Shown: positions 25,311-33,238, counted from the stretch's first letter. The stretch: DNA of 64,000 nucleotides from Massilia phyllostachyos (GCF_021044825.1 NZ_JAJNOC010000010.1:62001-126000), one strand, 5' to 3'. Numbers and translations: made by a program. Notes: generated by a model not told the origin, from the letters alone.

Positions 25311-26690
25311 ATGGGAAGCACAGGTTTGCGCATTTCCCGGATCCTGCACGCCGGTTACGTGTTCGAGTGCGAGGGCACGCGCATCGCCTTCGACACGATC
25401 TTCGAGAATCCCTTCAGCCGCAACTGCCACGCCTTTCCCGATGTGCGCTTCGATGCGGCGGCGATCCGGCGCGAGCGCTTCGCGGCGGTGTTCATCTCGC
25501 ACTTCCACGACGACCACTGTTCGCTCGAGAGCCTCGACCTCCTGGACCGCGACACGCCGATCTACCTGTATTGCCGGTTCGACGAACTGTTCGCCATGAT
25601 CCGCCAGCTCGGCTTCACGCGCGTGCATCCGCTGGAGCTGAACGCGCCGGTGCTGGTCGGGCCGTTCGAGGTGATCCCGCGTGAGGCGATGGATGCGGAC
25701 GTCGATTCGATGTTCCAGGTGAAGGCCGGCGGCATGAATGTGCTGAACGTGGTCGACTCGTGGATCGACGAGGGCACCCTGGCGGAACTGGTCCGGCAGG
25801 CGCCGTGGGACATGGTGCTGTGGCCGTTCCAGACCATGCGCGAGATCGAGGTGCTGGCGCCATCGCGCGCGCTGGCGGCGCCACCGAACTTGCCGGAACA
25901 TTGGATCGACCAGCTGCGCGCGCTCGATCCTCGCTATGTGGTGCCGAGTTCCTGCCAGTTCCAGCAGGAGCCGTGGTCCTGGTACAACCGCGCCTTCTTC
26001 CCGATCTCGTATGCGCAGTTCACGCGCGAGGTGAGGGCGGCGCTGCCGCGCGCCCGGGTCGTGCGGCTGGATCCGTCGGTGTCGGTGCTACTCGGCAGCG
26101 AAGGGCTGGAGAACGCGCCGCCGTTGGCGTGGGTGCATCCGGTTGGCCCGCAGGATGTGGATTACGTTTATGAGGGCAATGCGGCGCCGCCCTCGACGGC
26201 CTCGATCGCGCGCCACTTTGCGCCGCTCACGGCGGAGCAGGACGCGCGTGTGCGCCGTTATTGCAGCGTCGAGCTGCCGGCGAAATATGGGGACGTGGAG
26301 GCGGGGTCGGCGTACTTCGACGTTCCCCGGATCTGGCAGCTGACGCTGTACGATCACGACGGCGTGGCGACGTGCTGGCGCTATCGGCTGGATGGGGAAG
26401 CGGCGCGCCTCGCCGGCGCGGAGGAAGGTCCGCTCGGCTGGACCACGGAGATCCCGGCGGCCAAGCTGTATGCGGCGCTGGAGCTGGGCGAGTCGCTGAC
26501 GTCGATGTACATGCGCATCAACGATGCGGTGTTCGATGACGATCACGAGGCGGCGATCGCGGAGGCGGACGTGGTGGATGATCCGCTGATCCGCTGCCTG
26601 TTCAGCGACACTTTCGGCGCTTACCAGGCCGCGCAGCTGCGCCGCTTGCGTTGCCCCAAGACCGTCGCACCGGCGCAGGCCGGTGCCTAA
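25311..26690 (+). CDS. MBL-fold (UlaG-like) metal-dependent hydrolase
   Basis: 459 aa. Metallo-beta-lactamase fold with the metal motif HFHDDH at residues 64-69 (VFISHFHDDHCSLES). The N-terminal strand RILHAGYVFECEGTRIAFDT is UlaG-like. A C-terminal extension of about 200 residues (from around WYNRAFFPISYAQF) is not part of the usual fold. No signal peptide. The last residues, TVAPAQAGA, are encoded by one arm of an intergenic inverted repeat (26661-26687), so the C terminus appears to have been extended by a repeat element. Function unknown; co-expression with a sulfur transporter suggests a link to sulfur metabolism. Confidence 0.75.
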   Translation: MGSTGLRISRILHAGYVFECEGTRIAFDTIFENPFSRNCHAFPDVRFDAAAIRRERFAAVFISHFHDDHCSLESLDLLDRDTPIYLYCRFDELFAMIRQLGFTRVHPLELNAPVLVGPFEVIPREAMDADVDSMFQVKAGGMNVLNVVDSWIDEGTLAELVRQAPWDMVLWPFQTMREIEVLAPSRALAAPPNLPEHWIDQLRALDPRYVVPSSCQFQQEPWSWYNRAFFPISYAQFTREVRAALPRARVVRLDPSVSVLLGSEGLENAPPLAWVHPVGPQDVDYVYEGNAAPPSTASIARHFAPLTAEQDARVRRYCSVELPAKYGDVEAGSAYFDVPRIWQLTLYDHDGVATCWRYRLDGEAARLAGAEEGPLGWTTEIPAAKLYAALELGESLTSMYMRINDAVFDDDHEAAIAEADVVDDPLIRCLFSDTFGAYQAAQLRRLRCPKTVAPAQAGA

Positions 26691-26750
26691 GTTCGTTGCG
26701 CAGACGGTCCGCATGCAACCTTGGGCACCGGCCTCCGCCGGTGCGACGGT
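26661..26750. repeat. REP-like inverted repeat
   Basis: The left arm 26661-26687 (beginning ACCGTCGCACCGGCGCAGGC) pairs with the right arm 26725-26750 (GCACCGGCCTCCGCCGGTGC plus GACGGT). Each arm is also internally palindromic (CACCGGC..GCCGGTG). In the two outward-facing frames the arms encode TVAPAQAGA and TVAPAEAGA. This is the style of proteobacterial REP/BIME elements. Confidence 0.75.
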
Positions 26751-26838
26751 GCTGGCTTCAGCGACCCAGCTGCGGTTCGCCAGGGTTGGATCGTCGTTCA
26801 GTGTCAAGCCGTACGACGGCACCAGCTCCGGCAGCTTC
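26751..26838 (-). pseudogene. Remnant resembling the C-terminal end of malate:quinone oxidoreductase
   Basis: The minus strand reads AKLPELVPSYGLTLNDDPTL then ANRSWVAEA before entering the inverted repeat. The P-S-Y-G...L-N-D-D-P pattern resembles the last residues of Mqo proteins. Upstream (to the right) the sequence is AT-rich and non-coding, so only the tail survives. Identification is from motif memory only. Confidence 0.4.
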
Positions 26839-27133
26839 GCCTGAGTAGTTAATCGTTTAACTTAGCATTTCCGCATAGTGCTGAAGGCAATAACGACAAA
26901 CAATTCAACGGCTGGCGACATGCGTCGCGGCCCGTATTCATGAGCTGTTTTCGTAAGGGTATTGCATGTTAGATACCCAATCATACTAGCTCGAAGCTGC
27001 ACCGAAATCGGCCATGACCACATGCCGATCCAGGAAAGCCTGGAAGGTAAACAGATCGAATGGATGGGAAAGGGCGACGCCCAGTATGCTCGGCAGCCAC
27101 GGTAGGATGCACCGCTCCAAGTCGGCTAAGCGC

Positions 27134-27162
27134 TTGTAAAACGTTTAACTAAGCGGTATATT
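27134..27162 (+). promoter_or_regulatory. Sigma70-type promoter of the GH3 gene with internal operator
   Basis: TTGTAA (27134-27139), a 17-bp spacer and TATATT (27157-27162) lie about 75 bp upstream of ATG 27236. The spacer contains AACGTTTAACTAAGC. A similar motif (AATCGTTTAACTTAGC) is at 26851-26866, and its reverse form (ATAAACGATTACAAGC) is at 27184-27199. A LacI-family repressor would fit this arrangement. Confidence 0.6.
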
Positions 27163-27235
27163 CGCCACGAATGCTGTCAATCATATAAACGATTACAAGC
27201 GGCGAGCCGCCCGGCCAGCCGCTGGAGGAGACGAG

Positions 27236-29473
27236 ATGAAGCGGTATTGGCGTGGCCTGATCGGGCCGGGAGCACTTGCGCTCGCGTTCAGCGCCGGCCT
27301 GGCGCAGGCGGCGGTGGACAATGTGGCCCAGCGGGTCGAGCAATTGCTGGCCCAGATGACGCTGGAAGAGAAGGTCGGTCAGCTGAACCAGCTGTCCGGC
27401 AAGGAGTTCACCGGCCCGGCCACCGACAAGGTGCGCAGCATGGAAGCCGAGATCCGCAGCGGCCACGTCGGCTCCATGCTCAACATCAAGGGTGTGGCCG
27501 ACACCCGCCGCCTGCAGGCGCTGGCGCTGCAATCGCGCCTCAGGATTCCGCTGCTGTTCGGCCTGGACGTGATCCACGGCTACCAGACGGTGTTCCCGGT
27601 GCCGCTGGGCGAGTCGGCGTCGTGGGACCTGGAGGCGATCGAGGAGTCGGCCCGCATCGCGGCGCGCGAGGCCGCGGCATCGGGCATCCACTGGACCTTC
27701 GCCCCGATGGTGGACGTCGGGCGCGACCCGCGCTGGGGCCGGGTGATGGAAGGCGCCGGCGAGGACAGCTACCTCGGCGCCCGCATCGCTGAAGCGCGGG
27801 TGCGCGGCTTCCAGGGCGCGCGCCTGGGCGGCGTGGAATCGGTGATGGCGACCGCCAAGCACTTCGCGGGCTACGGCGCGTCGGTCGCGGGGCGCGACTA
27901 CAACGCGGTCGACATGAGCGACCAGCAGCTGCATGAAACCTACCTGCCGCCATTCAAGGCCGCGCTCGACGCCGGCGCCGCCACCTTCATGAACGCCTTC
28001 AATACCCTGAACGGGATTCCCGCCACCGGCCACGCCGGACTGCAGCGCGACATCCTGAAGGGCGCCTGGGGCTTCAAGGGCTTCGTGGTCAGCGACTGGG
28101 GCTCGGTGCGCGAGATGGTGGTGCACGGCTATGCCGACGACCTGGCCGATGCCGCCGCCAAGGCTCTGAACGCGGGCAGCGACATGGATATGGAGAGCAA
28201 TGCCTTTTCCTCGTCGCTGGTGGCGCAGGTCAGGGCCGGCAAGGTGGCGCTTGCGCAGGTGGACGACGCGGTGCGCCGCGTGCTGACGAAAAAGTTCGAG
28301 CTGGGCCTGTTCGACGACCCCTACCGCTTTTCAAGCGCGGCGCGCGAACAGGCGGCCTTGAGCGACCCGCGCCACGCCCAGGCGGCGCGCAGGGTCGCCG
28401 CCAAGTCGATCGTGCTGCTCAAGAACGAGGGCGGCGCGCTGCCCTTGCGGCGCGGCCTGCGCTCGATCGCGGTCGTCGGCCCGCTCGCCGATGCGCGGCG
28501 CGACCTCGAGGGCGGCTGGATCGTCAAGTCGAATGCGGACAAGATGGCCAGCCTGGTCGACGCGGTGCGCGAGGCGGCGGGACCGGGCACGCGGGTGAGC
28601 TACGCGCCGGGCTGCGACGTGGCCTGCCGCGGCGCGAACGGTTTCGAGGCGGCGCTGCGGGCGGCGCGTGATGCCGACACGGTGGTGCTGGCGGTGGGCG
28701 AGAGCTGGGACATGTCGGGCGAAGCCAAGTCGCGCGCCGACATCAAGCTGCCGGGCCGCCAGGACGAACTGTTCGCGGCGCTGCGCGCGATCGGCAAGAC
28801 GCCGGTGGTGGTCGTGATGGCCGGGCGGCCCCTGATCTTCGAGCGGCTGGCCGAGGAAGCGCCGGCGATCCTGTACGCCTGGTTCCCGGGCAGCGAAGGC
28901 GGGCGCGCGGTGGCCGACGTGCTGTTCGGCGACGTCACTCCGTCGGCCAAGCTGCCGATGACCTTCCCGCGCAATATGGGCCAGGTGCCGATCAGCTACC
29001 AGCAGTACGAGACCGGCCGCCCGGTGCGCGACGTGAACAACATCGTCTACAAGTCGGCCTATATCGACTCGCCGAACACGCCGCGCTACGCCTTCGGCCA
29101 TGGCCTCAGTTATACGAGCTTCGGCTACCGCGACCTGCGGCTGTCGTCGAACAGCATGCGGGCGGACGGCAAGATCACCCTGTCGTTCACCTTGGCCAAT
29201 ACCGGCAAGCGGGCCGGCGCGGAGGTGGCGCAGCTCTACCTGCGCGACCCGGTCGCGTCCGTGGTGCGGCCGGTGAAGGAGTTGAAGGGCTTCCAGCGGA
29301 TCGCGCTGCAGCCGGGGGAACAGCGGCAGGTAAGCTTCACGATCGACCGCGAGACGCTGTCCTTCTTCGACCGCAAGCTGGCCTGGACCGCGGAGCCGGG
29401 CAAGTTCGAGCTGATGGTTGGGAGCGCCTCGGACGATATCCGGCTGCGGCAGACGATCGAACTCGCCCCTTGA
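27236..29473 (+). CDS. bglX: Exported GH3 beta-glucosidase/xylosidase (BglX-like)
   Basis: 745 aa with a signal peptide of about 26 residues (LALAFSAGLAQA), so periplasmic. The GH3 N domain has MTLEEKVGQLNQL, LLFGLDVIHGYQTVFPVPLG, GRVMEGAGEDSYLG and KHFAGYGAS. The nucleophile is Asp287 in GFVVSDWGS. The GH3 C domain (SIVLLKNEGGALPL, VVLAVGES) is followed by a fibronectin-III-like domain (AEVAQLYLRDPVASVVRPVKEL). The order and length match E. coli BglX (765 aa). It releases glucose, or possibly xylose, from oligosaccharides. It stands alone with its own regulated promoter. Confidence 0.9.
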   Translation: MKRYWRGLIGPGALALAFSAGLAQAAVDNVAQRVEQLLAQMTLEEKVGQLNQLSGKEFTGPATDKVRSMEAEIRSGHVGSMLNIKGVADTRRLQALALQSRLRIPLLFGLDVIHGYQTVFPVPLGESASWDLEAIEESARIAAREAAASGIHWTFAPMVDVGRDPRWGRVMEGAGEDSYLGARIAEARVRGFQGARLGGVESVMATAKHFAGYGASVAGRDYNAVDMSDQQLHETYLPPFKAALDAGAATFMNAFNTLNGIPATGHAGLQRDILKGAWGFKGFVVSDWGSVREMVVHGYADDLADAAAKALNAGSDMDMESNAFSSSLVAQVRAGKVALAQVDDAVRRVLTKKFELGLFDDPYRFSSAAREQAALSDPRHAQAARRVAAKSIVLLKNEGGALPLRRGLRSIAVVGPLADARRDLEGGWIVKSNADKMASLVDAVREAAGPGTRVSYAPGCDVACRGANGFEAALRAARDADTVVLAVGESWDMSGEAKSRADIKLPGRQDELFAALRAIGKTPVVVVMAGRPLIFERLAEEAPAILYAWFPGSEGGRAVADVLFGDVTPSAKLPMTFPRNMGQVPISYQQYETGRPVRDVNNIVYKSAYIDSPNTPRYAFGHGLSYTSFGYRDLRLSSNSMRADGKITLSFTLANTGKRAGAEVAQLYLRDPVASVVRPVKELKGFQRIALQPGEQRQVSFTIDRETLSFFDRKLAWTAEPGKFELMVGSASDDIRLRQTIELAP

Positions 29474-29483
29474 GCGGAGCGGC

Positions 29484-29512
29484 TTGCGGATACCGAGCAC
29501 TGCGTATATGAT
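29484..29512 (+). promoter_or_regulatory. Promoter of the ParD-like/metAP operon
   Basis: TTGCGG (29484-29489), a 17-bp spacer and TATGAT (29507-29512). The -10 box lies inside the first copy of the 11-bp direct repeat. Confidence 0.6.
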
Positions 29513-29534
29513 TCGTATATGATCTATATATGGA
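29503..29534 (+). promoter_or_regulatory. 11-bp-spaced direct repeats, likely RHH operator
   Basis: CGTATATGAT at 29503-29512 and again at 29514-29523, then a degenerate TATATATGGA at 29525-29534. The 11-bp period places them on one DNA face, as expected for autoregulation by a ribbon-helix-helix protein such as the one encoded next. Confidence 0.6.
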
Positions 29535-29541
29535 GTGGGGA

Positions 29542-29751
29542 ATGGGTATCGTGAACATCGACGACGAGGTGCACGACCAGCTGCGCAAGGCGAGCATCGT
29601 GTCGTGCCGCTCGATCAATGCGCAGGCGGCGTTCTGGATCAAGATCGGCATGCTGTGCGAGATGAATCCGACCCAGAGCTTCAACGAGATCGTCTCGCGC
29701 GAGTTGCGGGCTGCGGGCATCGTCCCACAGGCGGTGAGGGCGCCCTCATGA
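29542..29751 (+). CDS. ParD-like antitoxin-family protein
   Basis: 69 aa from ATG 29542, chosen because GGAG lies 6 bp upstream and the product then begins MGIVNIDDEVHDQLRKAS; ATG 29530 would add four residues. The sequence has a ribbon-helix-helix-like start followed by SIVSCRSINAQAAFWIKIGM, as in the ParD-like family. No toxin of the ParE or RelE type follows; instead the next gene is a methionine aminopeptidase that overlaps it by 4 bp (ATGA). It probably represses its own operon through the repeats at 29503-29534. Confidence 0.75.
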   Translation: MGIVNIDDEVHDQLRKASIVSCRSINAQAAFWIKIGMLCEMNPTQSFNEIVSRELRAAGIVPQAVRAPS

Positions 29752-30515
29752 CCAAGCAGCCGCAGGAAATCGCCCTGATGGCGGACTCCGGCCGGCTGCT
29801 GGCCAGCGTGTTCGCGCAACTCGACCGCCTGGAGCTGGCGGGCATGTCGACCATGGCGGTGAACGACCTGGTCGAGCGCTTCATCGTCGACGAGCTGAAG
29901 GCGCGGCCGGCCAGCAAGGGGCAGTACGGCTATGCCTACGCCCTGAATTCCTCGCGCAACCAGGTGGTGTGCCATGGCGTGCCGTCCGAGGCCGAGATCC
30001 TGCAGCGCGGCGACATCGTCAACTTCGACATCACGCTGGAGAAGAACGGCTATATCGCGGATTCCAGCAAGACCTATATGGTGGGGGCGGTGCCGGCGCC
30101 GGCCAAGCGCCTGGTGCAGGTGACCTACGAGGCCATGTGGAAGGGCATCAAGGCCGTGCGTCCCGGCGCGCGGCTGGGCGACGTCGGGCATGCGATCGAA
30201 CGGCATGCGCGGCGCCACGGCTATTCGGTGGTGCGCGACTTCTGCGGCCACGGCATCGGCCGCGAAATGCACGAGCCGCCCCAGGTGCTGCACGTCGGGC
30301 GGCCGAACACCGGGCTGGTGCTGCGCGAAGGGATGGTGTTCACCATCGAGCCGATGCTGAACCAGGGCCGGCACGCGGTGCGCACTGAGGACGATGGATG
30401 GACGGTGGTGACGGTGGATGGGCTGCTGTCGGCGCAGTTCGAGCATACGGTCGCCGTGACGCGCAGCGGGTTCAAGGTGCTGACCTTGCGCGACGGCGAG
30501 CGGATGCCGAACTAG
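29748..30515 (+). CDS. map: Type I methionine aminopeptidase
   Basis: 255 aa; ATG 29748 overlaps the ParD-like stop. All five metal ligands are visible: Asp in VNFDITLEKNG, Asp in IADSSKTYMV, His in FCGHGIGREMHEPP, Glu in FTIEPMLNQG and Glu in AQFEHTVAVT. The enzyme removes N-terminal methionine from new proteins. There are no rpsB/tsf genes nearby, so this is probably a second, accessory copy rather than the housekeeping map. Its pairing with a ParD-like protein suggests regulated or conditional expression. Confidence 0.88.
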   Translation: MTKQPQEIALMADSGRLLASVFAQLDRLELAGMSTMAVNDLVERFIVDELKARPASKGQYGYAYALNSSRNQVVCHGVPSEAEILQRGDIVNFDITLEKNGYIADSSKTYMVGAVPAPAKRLVQVTYEAMWKGIKAVRPGARLGDVGHAIERHARRHGYSVVRDFCGHGIGREMHEPPQVLHVGRPNTGLVLREGMVFTIEPMLNQGRHAVRTEDDGWTVVTVDGLLSAQFEHTVAVTRSGFKVLTLRDGERMPN

Positions 30516-30717
30516 CCCGGCGTCATTCTGCCGCTGGCGCGGACGCGCGTCCAACTCACGGATGGGTTGTGGCTGCATATGCCACGACCGAACTCGACAT
30601 TGCGTGGACCTGTAGATGCGTTGTGGCTACGCATGCACTGCTTGAACGCGCGTACGGCAAAGCCGTACATCCTACATCAACATGGAGCCGCCTTTCGTGG
30701 CCCGGTGCGTGCTTTAT

Positions 30718-31356
30718 CTAGCGGCCATCGTCCTCTTCACGCGGGCCATACCCGCGCGCGACCGGCAGGTGCCAGTCGTAGCGGATCGCAGCAAGCCGCA
30801 GCACGAAGCACAGCGCCGCCCCGGCGCAGGCCGTGGGCGCGGTCGGCAGCGCCAGGGCGTCGCCCAGCACCACCACCACGCCGCCGGCCAGGGCCGCCAC
30901 TGCATACACGTCCGAGCGCATCACGGCCGGCACTTCCGACAGCAGCACGTCGCGCGCGACCCCGCCGCCGATGCCGGTCAGCATGCCCAGCAGGGCGGCC
31001 ATTTCCGGCTCCAGTCCGAACACGAGCGCCTTCTGGGCGCCGGCCACGCAGAACAGCGCCAGGCCGGCGGCGTCGAACACCAGCACCGGTCTGCGCAGGC
31101 GCTGCACGGTCGGGTGCCAGAAGAAGATCGTCAATCCGGCCGCCAGCGACACCACCAGGTAGCGCCAGTCGCTGATCGCCGCCGGCGGCGTGGCGCCGAT
31201 CAGGAGGTCGCGCACGATGCCGCCCGAGTTGGCGGCGACGAAAGACAGCACCAGCACGCCGAACAGGTCGAGCCGGCGGCGCACGCCGGCCGCGGCGCCG
31301 CTCAGGGCGAACACGAAGGTGCCGATCAGGTCGAGCGTCAGCACCAGCGTCTTCAT
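30718..31356 (-). CDS. TRIC/YadS family (UPF0126) membrane protein
   Basis: 212 aa if ATG 31356 (MKTLVLTLDLIGTFVFALSG) is used; upstream starts, including a TTG after GGAG, would give up to 27 more residues. Two repeats of three hydrophobic segments each carry a glycine motif: NSGGIVRDLLIGATPP and GIGGGVARDVLLSEVP. Bacterial members of the trimeric intracellular cation channel family form K+-type channels in the inner membrane. The physiological role here is unknown. It is convergent with map across a 202-bp gap (30516-30717) in which I see no gene. Confidence 0.82.
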   Translation of the reverse strand: MKTLVLTLDLIGTFVFALSGAAAGVRRRLDLFGVLVLSFVAANSGGIVRDLLIGATPPAAISDWRYLVVSLAAGLTIFFWHPTVQRLRRPVLVFDAAGLALFCVAGAQKALVFGLEPEMAALLGMLTGIGGGVARDVLLSEVPAVMRSDVYAVAALAGGVVVVLGDALALPTAPTACAGAALCFVLRLAAIRYDWHLPVARGYGPREEDDGR

Positions 31357-31460
31357 GGCGGCGCCCATGTCGAGCGAAAGAACAGCGAACAAGATAACTC
31401 CGGGAATGAACTGTGGCCACGCAGGTGACGCGGCCAAACCCGGCAGTATAGGTCTTTACG

Positions 31461-32585
31461 CTAGCCGCCGCCAGCGCTGTCCGCTTGCAATTCGTCGAGC
31501 CAGTCGAAGATCGCCGGCCAGATCCGCGCATGCGCGCTGGCGCCGACCAGCACGCCGACGTGCTGCAGGTTGACGCCGATGTCGCCGCCGTAGCGCAGCA
31601 GCAGTTTGTGCGCGCTGGCGGCGGCTTCGTGGAAGGGCACCACGGCGTCCCAGGGGATGACCCGGCTGCGCGGATCGACCACGCTGGCCAGCGGCGCCGT
31701 CAAGCTGGCCGGGCCGATGCGCCGGCCGCCGATGTCCAGGCGACCGCCCATGAATGCATCTTCGCGGTAGAGCGATTCGACGATGTCGGTGAACAGGCGG
31801 CCGGGCAGGGCGAATTCGTCGTGGGTCCAGCGCTCGACTCGCATGTGGGTCGCGATGGCGTGCGGATTGCCGAGCGAGAGGTAGCGGTCGGTCATGCGTT
31901 CCCATTGGAAGGCCTGGGGCTCGGCCATTGCGCTCATCAGGTTGAGGAAGACGCCCGGCACCCGGCCGAAGGCGGCGGCCAGCGGCCCGGCGTGCGGGAG
32001 CGCGCGCACCAGCGGGCGGAAGCAGCAGGATCCTTCCTCGAAGTGCTGGGGCGACTCGAGCAGGATGGTGGCGCGCACCCGCTCCGGATGCAGGCAGCTG
32101 TAGATGGCGGCCAGGATGCCGCCGAGCGAATGGCCGGCGACAATGACCCGCCCTGCGCCGCTGTCCGCGGCGATGGCACCCTGGCAGGCGGCCAGGAGAC
32201 GGTCGCCGTAATCGTCGAGGCCGAAGTCTTCGCCATCGTCTTCCACGGGCGTCCACTCGGCCAGGTAGACCCGGTAGCCGCGCGCCAGCCAGCGCCGCAC
32301 CACGCTGACCTCGGGCGCCAGGTCCCAGATGTAGGAGCGCTTGATGGGGGCGGGGACCAGCAGCAGCGCTGCTCCTTCCGTATGCTCGGGTTCGTAGCGG
32401 CGCAGGTTCAGTCCGGGTTCGCTGTGCAGGACGGTGAAGGGTGTTTCCTTCGGGCCGTAGCCGGCGCGGTCGAGCAGTTTGCCGCGCGCCTGGCGCGAGC
32501 GGTCCATGTTTTTCAGGAGTGTGGCGCCGAAGGCGGCGAATGGGTGCGGGACGATTGGTGCGGCGGGAACGATGGGCGCGTGCAT
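31461..32585 (-). CDS. PhaC-like alpha/beta-hydrolase
   Basis: 374 aa from ATG 32585 (MHAPIVPAAP), preceded by a GAG motif; a longer frame extends to 32708. The fold resembles PHA synthase: RYEPEHTEGAALLLVPAPIK near residue 65, VRRWLARGYRVYLAEW, and the nucleophile elbow VIVAGHSLGGILAAIYSCLH. PHA synthases have a Cys in that elbow (GxCxG), but here it is Ser (GHSLG), so hydrolase or transferase activity is more likely than polymerisation. C-terminal Asp and His candidates are in VVDPRSRVIPW and LQHVGVLVGAS. No phaB, phaZ or phasin gene is adjacent. Confidence 0.7.
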   Translation of the reverse strand: MHAPIVPAAPIVPHPFAAFGATLLKNMDRSRQARGKLLDRAGYGPKETPFTVLHSEPGLNLRRYEPEHTEGAALLLVPAPIKRSYIWDLAPEVSVVRRWLARGYRVYLAEWTPVEDDGEDFGLDDYGDRLLAACQGAIAADSGAGRVIVAGHSLGGILAAIYSCLHPERVRATILLESPQHFEEGSCCFRPLVRALPHAGPLAAAFGRVPGVFLNLMSAMAEPQAFQWERMTDRYLSLGNPHAIATHMRVERWTHDEFALPGRLFTDIVESLYREDAFMGGRLDIGGRRIGPASLTAPLASVVDPRSRVIPWDAVVPFHEAAASAHKLLLRYGGDIGVNLQHVGVLVGASAHARIWPAIFDWLDELQADSAGGG

Positions 32586-32722
32586 GGCAATCTCGTCAGG
32601 GTCGGAACCGAGACTGTACGCCAGCTGCGCGTGCGTGCCAAACGTGCGAGGATGGAATCGGGCCCGGGTTTGCGCTGGGTTGACCTGGCCCGCGTGGTCA
32701 ATTTCCAAGGGACTTTTACCGT

Positions 32723-33085
32723 TTGTTTTACCGCCTGCTGGCCGACGCAGTGCTGCTTGCGCACCTGGCCTTCATCCTGTTCGTCGTGTTCGGCGCGCTG
32801 CTGGTGCTGCGCCGGCGGCGGCTGATGCCGCTGCACTTGTTGGCGGTGGCGTGGGGAATCGGGATCGAGTTGCTGGGGGCGGTGTGTCCGTTGACGTATG
32901 CCGAGAACCGGATGCGGCTGCTGGCGGGCGATGCCGGGTACAGCGGCGGATTCGTCGAGCACTATGTGGTGGCGCTGATTTATCCGGGGGAGCTGACGCG
33001 CGGTATGCAGCTCGGCCTTGCGGCCGGGGTGCTGCTGGTGAATGCAGGACTGTATGGCTGGATGCTGCGACGCCGTTTTCCGTAG
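32723..33085 (+). CDS. DUF2784 membrane protein
   Basis: 120 aa. TTG 32723 is taken as the start because AAGGGA lies upstream and the product then begins MFYRLLADAVLLAHLAFILF, as in the DUF2784 family. Several hydrophobic segments are visible (FILFVVFGALLVL, LAAGVLLVNAGLYGWML), and the conserved core AWGIGIELLGAVCPLTYAEN is present. Function unknown. Its stop codon directly abuts the 98-bp hairpin element. Confidence 0.75.
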   Translation: MFYRLLADAVLLAHLAFILFVVFGALLVLRRRRLMPLHLLAVAWGIGIELLGAVCPLTYAENRMRLLAGDAGYSGGFVEHYVVALIYPGELTRGMQLGLAAGVLLVNAGLYGWMLRRRFP

Positions 33086-33086
33086 A

Positions 33087-33184
33087 GGGTGTGAAAAAAC
33101 CGCCAGGGCAGGGCGCGCCGTCGAAGACAGTACACTTGTACGGCGAGACGGCGCAACGCAGCCATGGCGGAATTTTTCACACCC
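33087..33184. repeat. Hairpin element, copy 1 (98 bp)
   Basis: Ends are inverted repeats: GGGTGTGAAAAAACCGCC on the left and GGCGGAATTTTTCACACCC on the right. Nested inside are CGCCGTC/GACGGCG (33116-33122, 33147-33153) and GTAC-ACTT-GTAC. It is about 96 percent identical to copy 2 at 62433-62529. There is no open reading frame of note. Confidence 0.85.
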
Positions 33185-33186
33185 TC

Positions 33187-33216
33187 GTAGGGTGGGCGGA
33201 GGACCGCCCACCCTAC
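33187..33216. repeat. GTAGGGTGGGC palindrome
   Basis: GTAGGGTGGGCGG and CCGCCCACCCTAC face each other with a short loop, 2 bp after hairpin element copy 1. The site lies between the convergent DUF2784 and zwf genes and could act as a terminator, although no T-run follows. Confidence 0.8.
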
Positions 33217-33238
33217 AAAAGCAAAAGTGCGCGGTGTG

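Larger units (their letters stand above)
26691..27235. promoter_or_regulatory. Long intergenic and promoter region upstream of the GH3 gene
   Basis: 545 bp. The left part holds the right arm of the inverted repeat and the Mqo-like remnant. The right part (26840-27235) is AT-rich and holds the GH3 promoter and three CGTTTA-type operator-like sites. No other gene was seen. Confidence 0.6.

Noticed and set aside
30541-30680. Imperfect repeats GTTGTGGCTgCATATGC and GTTGTGGCTaCGCATGC between map and the TRIC-type gene
   Set aside because: Short and imperfect; no clear gene or terminator, so not annotated as a feature.
33087-33216. Considered as a CRISPR-like repeat
   Set aside because: Only two copies 29 kb apart, with no regular spacer array.
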